Assembly: GCA_902537325.1 (NCBI GenBank)
Contig: CACBAT010000003.1
Coordinates: 40,140 to 104,139, forward strand
Length of the DNA: 64,000 nucleotides
Origin: an uncultured Alphaproteobacteria bacterium
GTDB taxonomy: Bacteria; Pseudomonadota; Alphaproteobacteria; HIMB59; GCA-002718135
Direction of reading: 5' to 3'
This document shows, in pieces, positions 33,936-45,255 of this stretch. Every line of letters starts with the position of its first letter. Positions within the stretch are counted from its first letter, which is position 1. The translations under genes and the position numbers were made by a program. The notes under the pieces were generated by a model that saw only the letters and a list, made by a program, of their open reading frames with translations, had not been told where the DNA came from and ran no database searches.

Positions 33936-35189
33936 TTAATTAATACGATTTTGTATTTTATCAATATTTTCAAGTTTAGATAACGGTCCGATACTTGATA
34001 TAGTTATTGGCCCTTTTACAATTTCATTAGCAATCTTTTGAACTGTCTCTTTAGAAACCTTATCTATATTTTTAATAGTTTCAGTGGGTTCAATTATTCT
34101 ATTAAAGACCAGAAGTTGTCTAGCAGCACTCTCACATCTTCTAAATGCACTTTCTCTCCCCATCATTAAGCTTGCTTTCAATTGAGCTTTACCTCTATTT
34201 ATTTCTTTTTCTGTAATTGAATTGGGACTTTCATTTAATTGATCACATAAAACAGGTATGAGCTCTTGGATTTGATTTTCACCTGTTCCACAATAAATAC
34301 CAAAAACACCCGTGTCAGTATAAGATGAACTAAAAGAGGAAATTCCATATACAAGACCACGTTTCTCTCTTATCTCTTGAAACAATCTTGATGACATACC
34401 TCCACCTAATAAAGAAGAATAAACCAATAAAGAATAGTAATCATCATGGTGATAATCTATACCTTCAAAACCAAGTAGTAAGTGAATCTGTTCTAATTTT
34501 TTATCTTCTCTGTATTCTCCAGATTTGTAATCAGCTTTTTGTCTTTCAGTAGATAATCCAGTTGGTAAGTTAGTGCATGATTTTTTAATTGATTCTACAA
34601 ATTGATCATGGTCAATTTTTCCAGCTGCACTTATAATCATTTTTTTTGGATTATAATGATTCATCATGAAGTCTTTAACTTCGTCTCTTGAAATATTTTT
34701 AATAATATCAGTTTTACCCAATATGGAACGTCCCATTGGCTGGTCCGGGTATGCTTTTTCTTGCCAATAATCAAAAATCATATCATCAGGTGTATCAAGG
34801 TACATGCCAATTTCTTGAATTATGACTCCTCTTTCTCGATTAAGTTCATCTTCAGCAAATGTAGAATTTTGCAAAATATCTGTCAAAATATCTATTCCAT
34901 AATGTAGATCATCAGCTAAGAGTTTTACATAATAAGCTGTTATTTCCTTTGAAGTATAGGCATTTATATCTCCACCAACATTTTCAATTGTTTCGGCAAT
35001 TTGAAGAGCATTTTTAGTTGATGTGCCCTTAAAAGCCATATGCTCTAAGAGGTGCGCAACACCATTTATATCTTTTGTTTCATCTCTTCCACCAACAAAA
35101 TTCCATATACCCATTGATACTGTTTCCAACCCTGGCATATTTTGAGTTACTATTCTTAATCCGTTTTCTAGTGTTGTAATTTTATGCAT
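33936..35189 (-). CDS. M16-family zinc peptidase (processing-peptidase-like)
   Basis: This 417-residue metallopeptidase has the inverted zinc motif HLLEHMAFKGT (HxxEH) near residue 47 with the downstream Glu in the helix around residues 115-130 (ERGVIIQEIGMY). The second half holds GMSSRLFQEIREKRGLVYGISSFSSSY. Alphaproteobacterial members are relatives of the mitochondrial processing peptidase. It overlaps thrC by 8 bases, the usual alphaproteobacterial thrC-peptidase pairing. Confidence 0.94.
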   Translation of the reverse strand: MHKITTLENGLRIVTQNMPGLETVSMGIWNFVGGRDETKDINGVAHLLEHMAFKGTSTKNALQIAETIENVGGDINAYTSKEITAYYVKLLADDLHYGIDILTDILQNSTFAEDELNRERGVIIQEIGMYLDTPDDMIFDYWQEKAYPDQPMGRSILGKTDIIKNISRDEVKDFMMNHYNPKKMIISAAGKIDHDQFVESIKKSCTNLPTGLSTERQKADYKSGEYREDKKLEQIHLLLGFEGIDYHHDDYYSLLVYSSLLGGGMSSRLFQEIREKRGLVYGISSFSSSYTDTGVFGIYCGTGENQIQELIPVLCDQLNESPNSITEKEINRGKAQLKASLMMGRESAFRRCESAARQLLVFNRIIEPTETIKNIDKVSKETVQKIANEIVKGPITISSIGPLSKLENIDKIQNRIN

Positions 35190-36558
35190 TGCTTATTTTT
35201 TCCAAGATGAAGTTTTTTACATCCATAGTACTATTGGGTAATATAGTCATCTTTTCTTCTTTATCAAAGAGATTGCTCAATTCTTTTGGTATATCAATTT
35301 CTTTATTGATTGCTTTATTCACAGCTTTGCCAAATTTTGCAGGATGTGCACAAACCAAAGATACCCATGCTTCATTATCTTTTTTATCTAATAATACTTT
35401 TAGTCCTGTTGCAGTATGTGGATCAGCAATATAATTATATTTTTCATATACAAATTTAATTGTTTCCAGAGTCTGTCTATCATCAATTGAGGAAGCCTTA
35501 TATATTTGCTGAAACTTAGCTAAAACAGAGTCATCAAATTGATAAAAACCTTTTAATGAAAAGCTTTCAAATACTTCATTTACTTTTTTGCTATCTCTAT
35601 TTAGGCTTTCAAAAATTTGTCTCTCAAAATTACTTGAAACTTGTATATCCATACTAGGGCTATATGTTTGAGAAACTGATTTTTTTTTCATTTCTCCAGT
35701 GTCTACTATGGACTTCAAGATATCATTAGAATTAGTTGCAATATGTAAATGACCAATAGGTAATCCCATTTGTTTAGCAACAAAGGCAGAAAAGATATTA
35801 CCAAAATTTCCCGAAGGAACAATAAAATTTATTTGATACTTATCAGTTTGTAAATAAGACCAAAAATAATAAACTACTTGGGCAATTAATCGTGCCCAGT
35901 TTATAGAGTTTACTGCAGTTAAAGAAGTAGACTCTTGTATTTCATCATCTACAAATAGTTCTTTGACAATTTTTTGACAATCATCAAAATTACCATCTAC
36001 AGCAATATTAAAAATATTGTTATCAATTACTGTAGTCATTTGTTTTTGTTGAATAGGTGATACTTTTTTATGAGGATGTAGAATAAATACATTTATATCT
36101 TTTTTTGATTTGAAAGAATGAATGGCAGCTGACCCAGTATCACCAGAAGTTGCCCCTAAAACAGTAATTTTTTTTGGAGAAATCTCTAAACTTGTAGAAA
36201 ATAGGTTACCAAGAAATTGTAAGGCGTAATCTTTAAAAGCATAAGTAGGCCCATAAATTAATTCTAATAAAAATTTATTATTTTCTAATTCTACTAATGG
36301 AGCTATTTTTTCATGATTAAAATTTGAATAGGTTTCATTTAAAATTTTTTGTAAATCTAATTTTTCTATATTTTCATTTACATAAGGAAAAATAATTTCA
36401 CATGCCACTTCTTCGTATGATTTATTTTTTAAACTTAGTAAGTCTATTTTGGGCCAGCTTTGGGGTAAATAGAGACCTCCATCTCTCGATAATCCTTGAT
36501 AAAGAATATCGTTAAATGATCTGCTTAGAGAATCATCTCTTGTACTTAAATATTTCAT
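35182..36558 (-). CDS. thrC: Threonine synthase
   Basis: A PLP enzyme of 458 residues converting O-phosphohomoserine to threonine. The PLP lysine lies in YGPTYAFKDYALQFLGN, phosphate-binding residues in GATSGDTGSAAIHSF, and the fold-type II glycine-rich loop in VPSGNFGNIFSAF. It is the long, yeast-like class. It overlaps its neighbours on both sides by 1-8 bases. The earlier pathway gene thrB is at 3384-4334. Confidence 0.96.
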   Translation of the reverse strand: MKYLSTRDDSLSRSFNDILYQGLSRDGGLYLPQSWPKIDLLSLKNKSYEEVACEIIFPYVNENIEKLDLQKILNETYSNFNHEKIAPLVELENNKFLLELIYGPTYAFKDYALQFLGNLFSTSLEISPKKITVLGATSGDTGSAAIHSFKSKKDINVFILHPHKKVSPIQQKQMTTVIDNNIFNIAVDGNFDDCQKIVKELFVDDEIQESTSLTAVNSINWARLIAQVVYYFWSYLQTDKYQINFIVPSGNFGNIFSAFVAKQMGLPIGHLHIATNSNDILKSIVDTGEMKKKSVSQTYSPSMDIQVSSNFERQIFESLNRDSKKVNEVFESFSLKGFYQFDDSVLAKFQQIYKASSIDDRQTLETIKFVYEKYNYIADPHTATGLKVLLDKKDNEAWVSLVCAHPAKFGKAVNKAINKEIDIPKELSNLFDKEEKMTILPNSTMDVKNFILEKISNA

Positions 36559-38036
36559 TAAAGATAGCGATTAGTAATATATTCTTTGAAATATTTAGCA
36601 TTTAAAGTCGACTTTGTAACCTGTTCTAAAACCTCATTAGTTGAAAAAAAACTAGCTTTTTCATGGATATTTTTTTTAAGCCAATTTACTAAATTTGAAA
36701 ATTCACCATTTTCTATTTCATTATCTAATTGCTTTTGATCAGTTCTCAATTGAGACGCAAATTGAGCAGCAGTGAGTGCTCCTAATGAATATGTTGGAAA
36801 GTATCCAAATAATCCAGCAAACCAATGAATATCTTGTAAACAACCATCAGTGTCTTTACTTATCGATAAATTAAATAATCTATTAAATTCATCATTCCAA
36901 GCATCTGGGATGTCTGCAATATTTATTTCATTGTTAAAAATTTTTCTTTCTAAATTAAATCTTAAAATAATATGCAAGGGATAGGTTACTTCATCCGACT
37001 CAACTCTTATAAAAGATTTATTTACTCGAGTACCTAATTTGTAAAGATTATCTGGGTTTGTAGCTTTATCTTTAATATTAAATTTTTTATTTAAAGTATT
37101 AGATAAAAATTTTTTAAAAGCTAAAGATCTAGTGATTTGCATTTCAATTAATAGTGATTGACTTTCATGCATGGCCATCCCTCTAGATTTGCCTGCTGGC
37201 TGATGTATCCAATCTTTTGGTAGGTTTAGCTCATATAATGCATGTCCAGTTTCATGCATAACACCATCTAAAGATGAAAATGGATTTTCATTATTATATC
37301 TTGTTGTAATTCTAACATCATTTGTAGATCCTCCACAAAAAGGGTGAACGCTTTTATCAAGTCTTCCTCTTGTAAAATCAAAACCTATTTGTTTCATTAT
37401 ATATTCAGAAATATTTTTCTGCATTTCTTCATCAATACTTGTTTCAAATTGAAATGTTTCTTCTTTTTTTTGCTTATCAATTATTTTATCAATAAGTGGT
37501 GTGAGAAATTTTTGTAAATCATCAAATACTTCAGATATTTTATTTTCTTCTAAAGAAGGTTCAAATTTATTTATTAGTGCTTCATAAGGAGAAACTTGAA
37601 AAGTTTCCCCTAAAATATTTGCTTCTTCTTTTGTTAAATTTATAAGTTCTTCTAAATCTTTTTTTACTAAATTAAAATCTGACTTTTCCCTTGCTTCTTG
37701 CCAAACACCTTCACATTTAGCTGAAGATTTTGAAATTTTTTCTACAAGTTCCGTTGGAATAGCAGAAGCTAATTTATATTCTCTATCCATTTCATTTAAG
37801 TTTTTCTGATCGCTGTTACTTAGATTAAGATTCTTAGAATCTTCAATTAAATCACCGACTTCAGAAGATGAAATTTTACTATGACTAAGTTTTGATAAAT
37901 AGGCTAATTGATCTGATCTTTGATCTCTTGAACTGCTAGGCATCATTGTTGCCATATCCCAGTGTAAAATACCTGCAATATCTGATGTCAGTGAAGCTTC
38001 ATTAAAGATCTCTTTAAGTTTTAAATATGTTTTCAT
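36558..38036 (-). CDS. M32-family metallocarboxypeptidase (Taq carboxypeptidase type)
   Basis: A 492-residue zinc carboxypeptidase. The HEXXH motif is GVMHETGHALYELNLP with the third ligand Glu in MAMHESQSLLIEMQI. The DVRITTRYNN and FGYFPTYSLGALTAAQ segments are further family landmarks. It trims C-terminal residues from peptides in the cytoplasm. It sits between surf1 and thrC with a 1-4 base overlap on each side. Confidence 0.93.
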   Translation of the reverse strand: MKTYLKLKEIFNEASLTSDIAGILHWDMATMMPSSSRDQRSDQLAYLSKLSHSKISSSEVGDLIEDSKNLNLSNSDQKNLNEMDREYKLASAIPTELVEKISKSSAKCEGVWQEAREKSDFNLVKKDLEELINLTKEEANILGETFQVSPYEALINKFEPSLEENKISEVFDDLQKFLTPLIDKIIDKQKKEETFQFETSIDEEMQKNISEYIMKQIGFDFTRGRLDKSVHPFCGGSTNDVRITTRYNNENPFSSLDGVMHETGHALYELNLPKDWIHQPAGKSRGMAMHESQSLLIEMQITRSLAFKKFLSNTLNKKFNIKDKATNPDNLYKLGTRVNKSFIRVESDEVTYPLHIILRFNLERKIFNNEINIADIPDAWNDEFNRLFNLSISKDTDGCLQDIHWFAGLFGYFPTYSLGALTAAQFASQLRTDQKQLDNEIENGEFSNLVNWLKKNIHEKASFFSTNEVLEQVTKSTLNAKYFKEYITNRYL

Positions 38037-38722
38037 TTTTTCTTCCTAAATAAATAAATTATAAAAATAATCAAAAAAGAAAAACTCATCAAAAACCATG
38101 TAATTGCATACTGCAAATGATTATTTGAAAAATTATGATTTTGAGATGATGGTATTAAGAAATTCTCTGCGTAATTACTCATATTTTTAATGAAAAACTT
38201 CTGATTTATCTTAACATTTAAGAAAGTTTGAATTTGCTCCAAATCATAATAATACCATTCATTTGAAGAGATAGAATTCTCGGGAGTAAACATCCTTTTT
38301 TGAGTTGGGTATCGGATGTATCCTAGAATTTCAGCATTTATTATTTCATTATTGTCTTTAAAATAATCATATCTGCTTTGCTCAAACCAACCTTCATCAA
38401 TTAAATAATTATTACCATGATTATCTGACAATAAACTAGCTATTCTAACACCAGAAATCCCATTCAATGTTTTAGCAGGAAAAAAAATTTTTTTACTTCT
38501 GTTAACAGTTCCCAAAGTGATAACTTTAGTAAACTCATCAATATTTGGATACTTCATTTTTCCCATTGAAAGTGAAAGTGGTTTTTGATCCTTTAGTTCA
38601 TTAAATTCGGCAATAATTTTTTCTTTCCATTCCAGTCTTTGCAATTGCCAAATTCCTAAAAATATTGTCAGCGCAATACAAAATAAACTAAATAAAAAAA
38701 ATTTTATGGGAAAGTTTTTAAT
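38033..38722 (-). CDS. surf1: SURF1 cytochrome c oxidase assembly protein (probable ATT start)
   Basis: SURF1 helps insert heme a into COX subunit I. The C-terminal part is clear: YIRYPTQKR and the final helix NHLQYAITWFLMSFSFL. The frame continues upstream of the first ordinary start (TTG 38644) through FFLFSLFCIALTIFLGIWQLQRLEWKEK, the expected N-terminal helix. The next in-frame stop is the coxC stop at 38723, and no ATG, GTG or TTG lies between that and the helix. The first sense codon is ATT at 38722, preceded by GGGGTG; I take it as the start, giving 229 residues. Confidence 0.85.
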   Translation of the reverse strand: MKNFPIKFFLFSLFCIALTIFLGIWQLQRLEWKEKIIAEFNELKDQKPLSLSMGKMKYPNIDEFTKVITLGTVNRSKKIFFPAKTLNGISGVRIASLLSDNHGNNYLIDEGWFEQSRYDYFKDNNEIINAEILGYIRYPTQKRMFTPENSISSNEWYYYDLEQIQTFLNVKINQKFFIKNMSNYAENFLIPSSQNHNFSNNHLQYAITWFLMSFSFLIIFIIYLFRKKK

Positions 38723-39568
38723 TTATGCACCCCAAACATAAACGCAGACAAACAAGAACAGCCAAACAACATCAACAAAGTGCCAGTACCATGCTGCAGC
38801 CTCTAATCCAAAATGTCTATCTGGAGTAAAATGATTTTTATAAACACGATACAAACAAACAGCTAGAAATGCTGTTCCAACCATTACATGAAATCCATGA
38901 AAACCAGTAGCCATATAAAATACTGACGGATATATTCCATCAGTAAAACTAAAATAATGATGAGCTGCTTCGTAATATTCTACACCCTGCATAAATGAGA
39001 AGAAAATTCCGAGACCAACAGTACACCATAATGCCTGAATGGCTTGATCTCTATGACCTTCTCTAACAGCATGGTGAGCCCATGTACAAGTAGTACCTGA
39101 CATTAATAATATTAATGTATTTAAAAAAGGAACATCAAGAGGATCAAATGTTTTGATGCCTTCTGGTGGCCAAATTCCAACAGCACCATTACTATCAAAA
39201 GTTTCAGAGAATTCTTCTATAGGTAATTTAGGTGTTAAACTTGCATCAAAGAAAGCCCAGAAAAAAGCAACAAAGAACATTACCTCTGATGCAATAAAAA
39301 GCGCCATTCCATATCTTAGTCCCAGTTCCACAACAGGTGTATGAACCTTTTGAAAAGTTGACTCTTTAATTACGTCTCTCCACCATAAAAACATAATAGT
39401 TAACAAACCAATTGTACCAAGGATAAGAAGCCAAGAAGTTCCATAATGCATATAAAATACAAGACCGGCAGCCATTGCTAGACCAGCTATTGATGATAAA
39501 AATGGAAGTGGGCTTGGGTCAACTAAGTGATATGGATGTTTCTGCCCTGTTGTTGATTTATTAGCCAT
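38723..39568 (-). CDS. coxC: Cytochrome c oxidase subunit III
   Basis: A 281-residue, seven-helix subunit of aa3-type oxidase. It begins KHPYHLVDPSPLPFLSSI and has LGLRYGMALFIASEVMFFVAFFWAFF and the final WHFVDVVWLFLFVCVYVWG, all family signatures. It follows cox11 by 3 bases. Its stop codon is directly followed by the reading frame of SURF1 in the same phase. Confidence 0.97.
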   Translation of the reverse strand: MANKSTTGQKHPYHLVDPSPLPFLSSIAGLAMAAGLVFYMHYGTSWLLILGTIGLLTIMFLWWRDVIKESTFQKVHTPVVELGLRYGMALFIASEVMFFVAFFWAFFDASLTPKLPIEEFSETFDSNGAVGIWPPEGIKTFDPLDVPFLNTLILLMSGTTCTWAHHAVREGHRDQAIQALWCTVGLGIFFSFMQGVEYYEAAHHYFSFTDGIYPSVFYMATGFHGFHVMVGTAFLAVCLYRVYKNHFTPDRHFGLEAAAWYWHFVDVVWLFLFVCVYVWGA

Positions 39569-39571
39569 TGG

Positions 39572-40087
39572 TTATTCTATATATTTAAAAAAGGTATATG
39601 ACAATGTTATCTCTTCGACATCTTTCATTGTTGGATCTTGATTAATTGAAGGGTCTATATAAAACACAACTGGCATTTCAACTGTTTCACCAGGTTTTAA
39701 AGCCTGCTTTTCAAAACAAAAACACTGTGTTTTAATAAAATACGGACCAACCTTTTCTGGTAAAACATTAAATGTCGCAGTTCCAATTGTTTCAACGTCA
39801 GATTGATTTGTAGCTTTATAGTTAACAAGTTTATTTTCACCAACCTTAAATTTAATATTTTCTGGTGCGGTGAATGTCCAGTTTATACTATCATTAACAT
39901 CAGCATTAAATTTAAGATTAATATCTCTTTCTAAAATTGATGATGAAAGGAACTCAGATGTACTTGTCTTACCACCATAACCAGTAACACGACAAAATAA
40001 GTCATATAAAGGTACCGAAAAAGCAACTAAGGTTATCATTGTTAAAACAATTAAAGATAGTCCTAAAGCTGTTCTAGTGTTTGTCAT
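39572..40087 (-). CDS. ctaG: Cytochrome c oxidase assembly protein CtaG/Cox11
   Basis: The 171-residue protein has one N-terminal membrane helix (about 8-25) and a periplasmic immunoglobulin-like domain with the copper-binding FIKTQCFCFEKQ. It delivers copper to the CuB centre of subunit I. Its ATG overlaps the stop of the preceding 35-residue gene. Confidence 0.95.
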   Translation of the reverse strand: MTNTRTALGLSLIVLTMITLVAFSVPLYDLFCRVTGYGGKTSTSEFLSSSILERDINLKFNADVNDSINWTFTAPENIKFKVGENKLVNYKATNQSDVETIGTATFNVLPEKVGPYFIKTQCFCFEKQALKPGETVEMPVVFYIDPSINQDPTMKDVEEITLSYTFFKYIE

Positions 40088-40194
40088 TATACTCCAAAAA
40101 TATTAGCCTTAAATAAAGTCCACAAATAAAAGAATGCGACAATACAAAGTAGAATAATTAAAGTGATAATATTTTTTCTTCTTCTATTTTTCAT
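40087..40194 (-). CDS. Small CoxF-like single-helix membrane protein
   Basis: A 35-residue protein starting MKNRRRKN followed by one hydrophobic helix (about 9-27) and a short tail. The ATG overlaps the ctaB stop (ATGA) and the stop overlaps the cox11 start (TAATG), so it is locked into the operon. Alphaproteobacterial cox operons carry a short basic single-helix protein at exactly this place. Too short for usual gene-calling cutoffs. Function probably in oxidase assembly. Confidence 0.8.
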   Translation of the reverse strand: MKNRRRKNIITLIILLCIVAFFYLWTLFKANIFGV

Positions 40195-41111
40195 CTTAGT
40201 ACCACATGATCAATCAATAATGCTGAAAATAAACTGAATAAATAAAGAATTGAAATAGCAAAAAATTTTAAGCCTTCAGAATTTGGTATTGATTTTTTTT
40301 CTCTAGATTTTTTTAACTTTAAAGAGCTATTAAATAATAATAAATTTAATATAGTAACTATAGTTAAGTATATTATTCCAACATTGCTATCTAAGTATGG
40401 AAGATAACTCGATAAAATTAATATTAAAGCATAATAAACAATCTGTTTTTTTGTATCTTCAATACTGCTTACATTTGGTAACATAGGCACATTGGCATTT
40501 TTATAATCATTATATCTATATACGGATAGGGCCCAAAAATGAGGTGGGGTCCAAAAAAATATAATTACAAATAAACTAATTGGTAAGAAATTTAATTCAG
40601 GAATAACTGCAGTCCATCCAATAATTGGAGGAATTGCTCCTGCTGCTCCTCCAATAACTATATTTAATGAAGTTGTTCTTTTAAGCCAAAATGTATAGAT
40701 AAATACATAAAAGAGAATTGTAAAAAGAAGTAAACTAGTTGCTAACGAGTTCGAGAACCATTGCATCAAAATTAAAGAAATAGTCCCTGTTAATATCCCT
40801 ACAACTAAGGCTTCATTTTTAGAAACTACTCCAAGCGGAATTGGTCTTAGTTTTGTTCTTTCCATAGTTTTATCTATATCTTCATCGAACCACATATTTA
40901 TTGCTGCTGAAGAACCAGCTCCCAACGCAATAGCAAATATTACGAGCAAACTATTTAGAAATGTTATCTGCCCAGGTGCCAAAAACATTCCAACAAACGC
41001 AGTAAAAATAACCAAGGACATAACTCTTGGTTTCATTAGTTCATAATAACCTTTAAATTTTCTTAAAAGAAAATTATTGCTATAACCAGCTTCTAAGGAT
41101 TTAGCATCCAC
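40191..41111 (-). CDS. ctaB: Protoheme IX farnesyltransferase (heme O synthase)
   Basis: A 306-residue UbiA-superfamily prenyltransferase converting heme B to heme O. Asp-rich motif 1 is NMWFDEDIDKTMERTKLRPIP and the second motif region is YRYNDYKNANVPMLP, the latter specific to CtaB. Nine membrane helices are suggested. It follows coxA by 5 bases and supplies heme for the same oxidase. Confidence 0.96.
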   Translation of the reverse strand: MDAKSLEAGYSNNFLLRKFKGYYELMKPRVMSLVIFTAFVGMFLAPGQITFLNSLLVIFAIALGAGSSAAINMWFDEDIDKTMERTKLRPIPLGVVSKNEALVVGILTGTISLILMQWFSNSLATSLLLFTILFYVFIYTFWLKRTTSLNIVIGGAAGAIPPIIGWTAVIPELNFLPISLFVIIFFWTPPHFWALSVYRYNDYKNANVPMLPNVSSIEDTKKQIVYYALILILSSYLPYLDSNVGIIYLTIVTILNLLLFNSSLKLKKSREKKSIPNSEGLKFFAISILYLFSLFSALLIDHVVLR

Positions 41112-41116
41112 GTAAA

Positions 41117-43526
<2,410 letters not shown>

Positions 43527-43624
43527 CTTAATTAGTTATTGTATACACTAATAAATAAATTATTCAGTAAATTAACCAGTGATTTAGAGGCAAAATTCTA
43601 GGACAGGTTGTCGCTCATTATGAT

Positions 43625-44356
43625 TTATTCAATAACCGATTGAATAGAAAAAATTGCAGCTGTAGTTGCAGTGTCTGATCGTAGAATTCTTTTTCCTAAA
43701 GAAACGGATATACATGAAGACAAAGAAGAGATGGTTCTTCGTTCCTTTTCAGAAAAACCACCTTCAGGTCCAATAATGACAGACCATTTTTTGTATTTTT
43801 TTGTTTCATTAACTAATGCATTGTAAATAGTTGGTAAATTTTCATTTCCTTCGTCACAAAATACTAACCCTCTATCAGATGGAAAATTGTCAACTAAATC
43901 ATCTAGTTTAATTGTTTTTTCTAAAGTCGGAATTGACAATCTCTCAGATTGTTCTGATGCTTCAATCATATTTAATTCAAAGTTTTTAAAATTTATTTTT
44001 GATTGATTTGTATATTCTGTCAAAATTGGAATAAATCTAGAGATGCCAAGCTCGGTAGCTTTTTGAATGGTGATATTCATTCTATAAGATTTGATTGGAG
44101 CAAATATTAGCCATAAATCAGATTCTTCAGGAATATCTCTCAATTTGTTTTGTATTTGTAAAACAATGTTATCTCTATTGATAGAAATTACTTTAGATAG
44201 CCATTCACCTGTCAAACCATCAAATAAATTTATGTTATCTTCTTTTTTGATTCTAAGAACATTTTTCAGAAAGTGGTGCTGCTTATTTTTTATATAAATT
44301 AAAGTATTGGCTGATAATTTTTTTGATACAAATAATCGTGTTTTAGACATTTTCAT
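43625..44356 (-). CDS. rsmE: 16S rRNA m3U1498 methyltransferase
   Basis: A 243-residue SPOUT-class methyltransferase. The knot motifs are IIGPEGGFSEKERR and LGKRILRSDTATTAA, specific to RsmE, and the N-terminal PUA-like domain starts MSKTRLFVSKKL. It methylates U1498 of 16S rRNA. It is divergent from ubiA, with 35 bases between them. Confidence 0.95.
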   Translation of the reverse strand: MKMSKTRLFVSKKLSANTLIYIKNKQHHFLKNVLRIKKEDNINLFDGLTGEWLSKVISINRDNIVLQIQNKLRDIPEESDLWLIFAPIKSYRMNITIQKATELGISRFIPILTEYTNQSKINFKNFELNMIEASEQSERLSIPTLEKTIKLDDLVDNFPSDRGLVFCDEGNENLPTIYNALVNETKKYKKWSVIIGPEGGFSEKERRTISSLSSCISVSLGKRILRSDTATTAAIFSIQSVIE

Positions 44357-44391
44357 TACAATAGTTTAGAATTATAACATTATATTCATAT

Positions 44392-45255
44392 ATGTGGGAT
44401 AACTTAGTTGTAAAAAAAATATTTGATTACTGCGAGTTAATCAGACTTAACAAACCTATTGGCTTCCTTCTATTAATGTGGCCTTGCTGGTTTGGTTTAG
44501 CGTTACTAAAAACAGAAACTTCTAAACTATTATTTTGGTATATACTTTTTTTAATTGGTTCTTTTTTAATGAGAAGTGCGGGTTGTATAATTAATGACAT
44601 TATTGATATTGATTTTGATCAAAAAGTTACACGTACTAAATTTAGACCTTTAGCATCAAAAAAGATTTCTATTACTGAAGCGATATTATTATTAATAATA
44701 TTATTGGTAATTAGTTTTTTTGTTCTTCTCGAGTTTAATTTTAAATCAATTGTATTAGGTTTGTTAAGTGTGCCATTTATTATTTTATATCCTTTTATGA
44801 AAAGAATAACTTTCTTCCCACAATTAATCCTTGGAATTATTTTTAGTTGGGGTGTGCTAATAGTTTCAATGCAATTTAATACAGGGATTACATTTGATTT
44901 TCTTTTATTGTATTTTTTATGTATTTTTTGGACGTGTGCATATGATACGATTTATGCCTACCAAGATAGGTCAGATGATGTTTTAAATAAAATCAAATCT
45001 ACTGCAGTTTATTTTGATAAAAATGGTAAAAGATTTGTTCAAACATGCTATCTTATTATCTTAATTATATTGTCTTATTTTGTATGGAATTCCTCAAATT
45101 TTTTACTTAGTTCAATTATTATAGCCACTATCGCAATTTGTACGTATATAGCAATTCAGAAATGGGATATAACATCACCATTAAGTTCAAATTATTATTT
45201 CAGACAAAATAATATTTTTGCAATTATGTTATTTTTACTTTTACATACTTTTTAA
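44392..45255 (+). CDS. ubiA: 4-hydroxybenzoate polyprenyltransferase
   Basis: A 287-residue membrane prenyltransferase of ubiquinone synthesis. The Asp-rich motifs are INDIIDIDFDQKVTRTKFRPLAS (about 67-88, stated as positions of the NDxxDxxxD motif) and DTIYAYQDRSDD. Early LNKPIGFLLLMWPCWFGL is the usual UbiA opening. It overlaps the MsbA-like gene by one base, so envelope genes follow on the same transcript. Confidence 0.93.
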   Translation: MWDNLVVKKIFDYCELIRLNKPIGFLLLMWPCWFGLALLKTETSKLLFWYILFLIGSFLMRSAGCIINDIIDIDFDQKVTRTKFRPLASKKISITEAILLLIILLVISFFVLLEFNFKSIVLGLLSVPFIILYPFMKRITFFPQLILGIIFSWGVLIVSMQFNTGITFDFLLLYFLCIFWTCAYDTIYAYQDRSDDVLNKIKSTAVYFDKNGKRFVQTCYLIILIILSYFVWNSSNFLLSSIIIATIAICTYIAIQKWDITSPLSSNYYFRQNNIFAIMLFLLLHTF

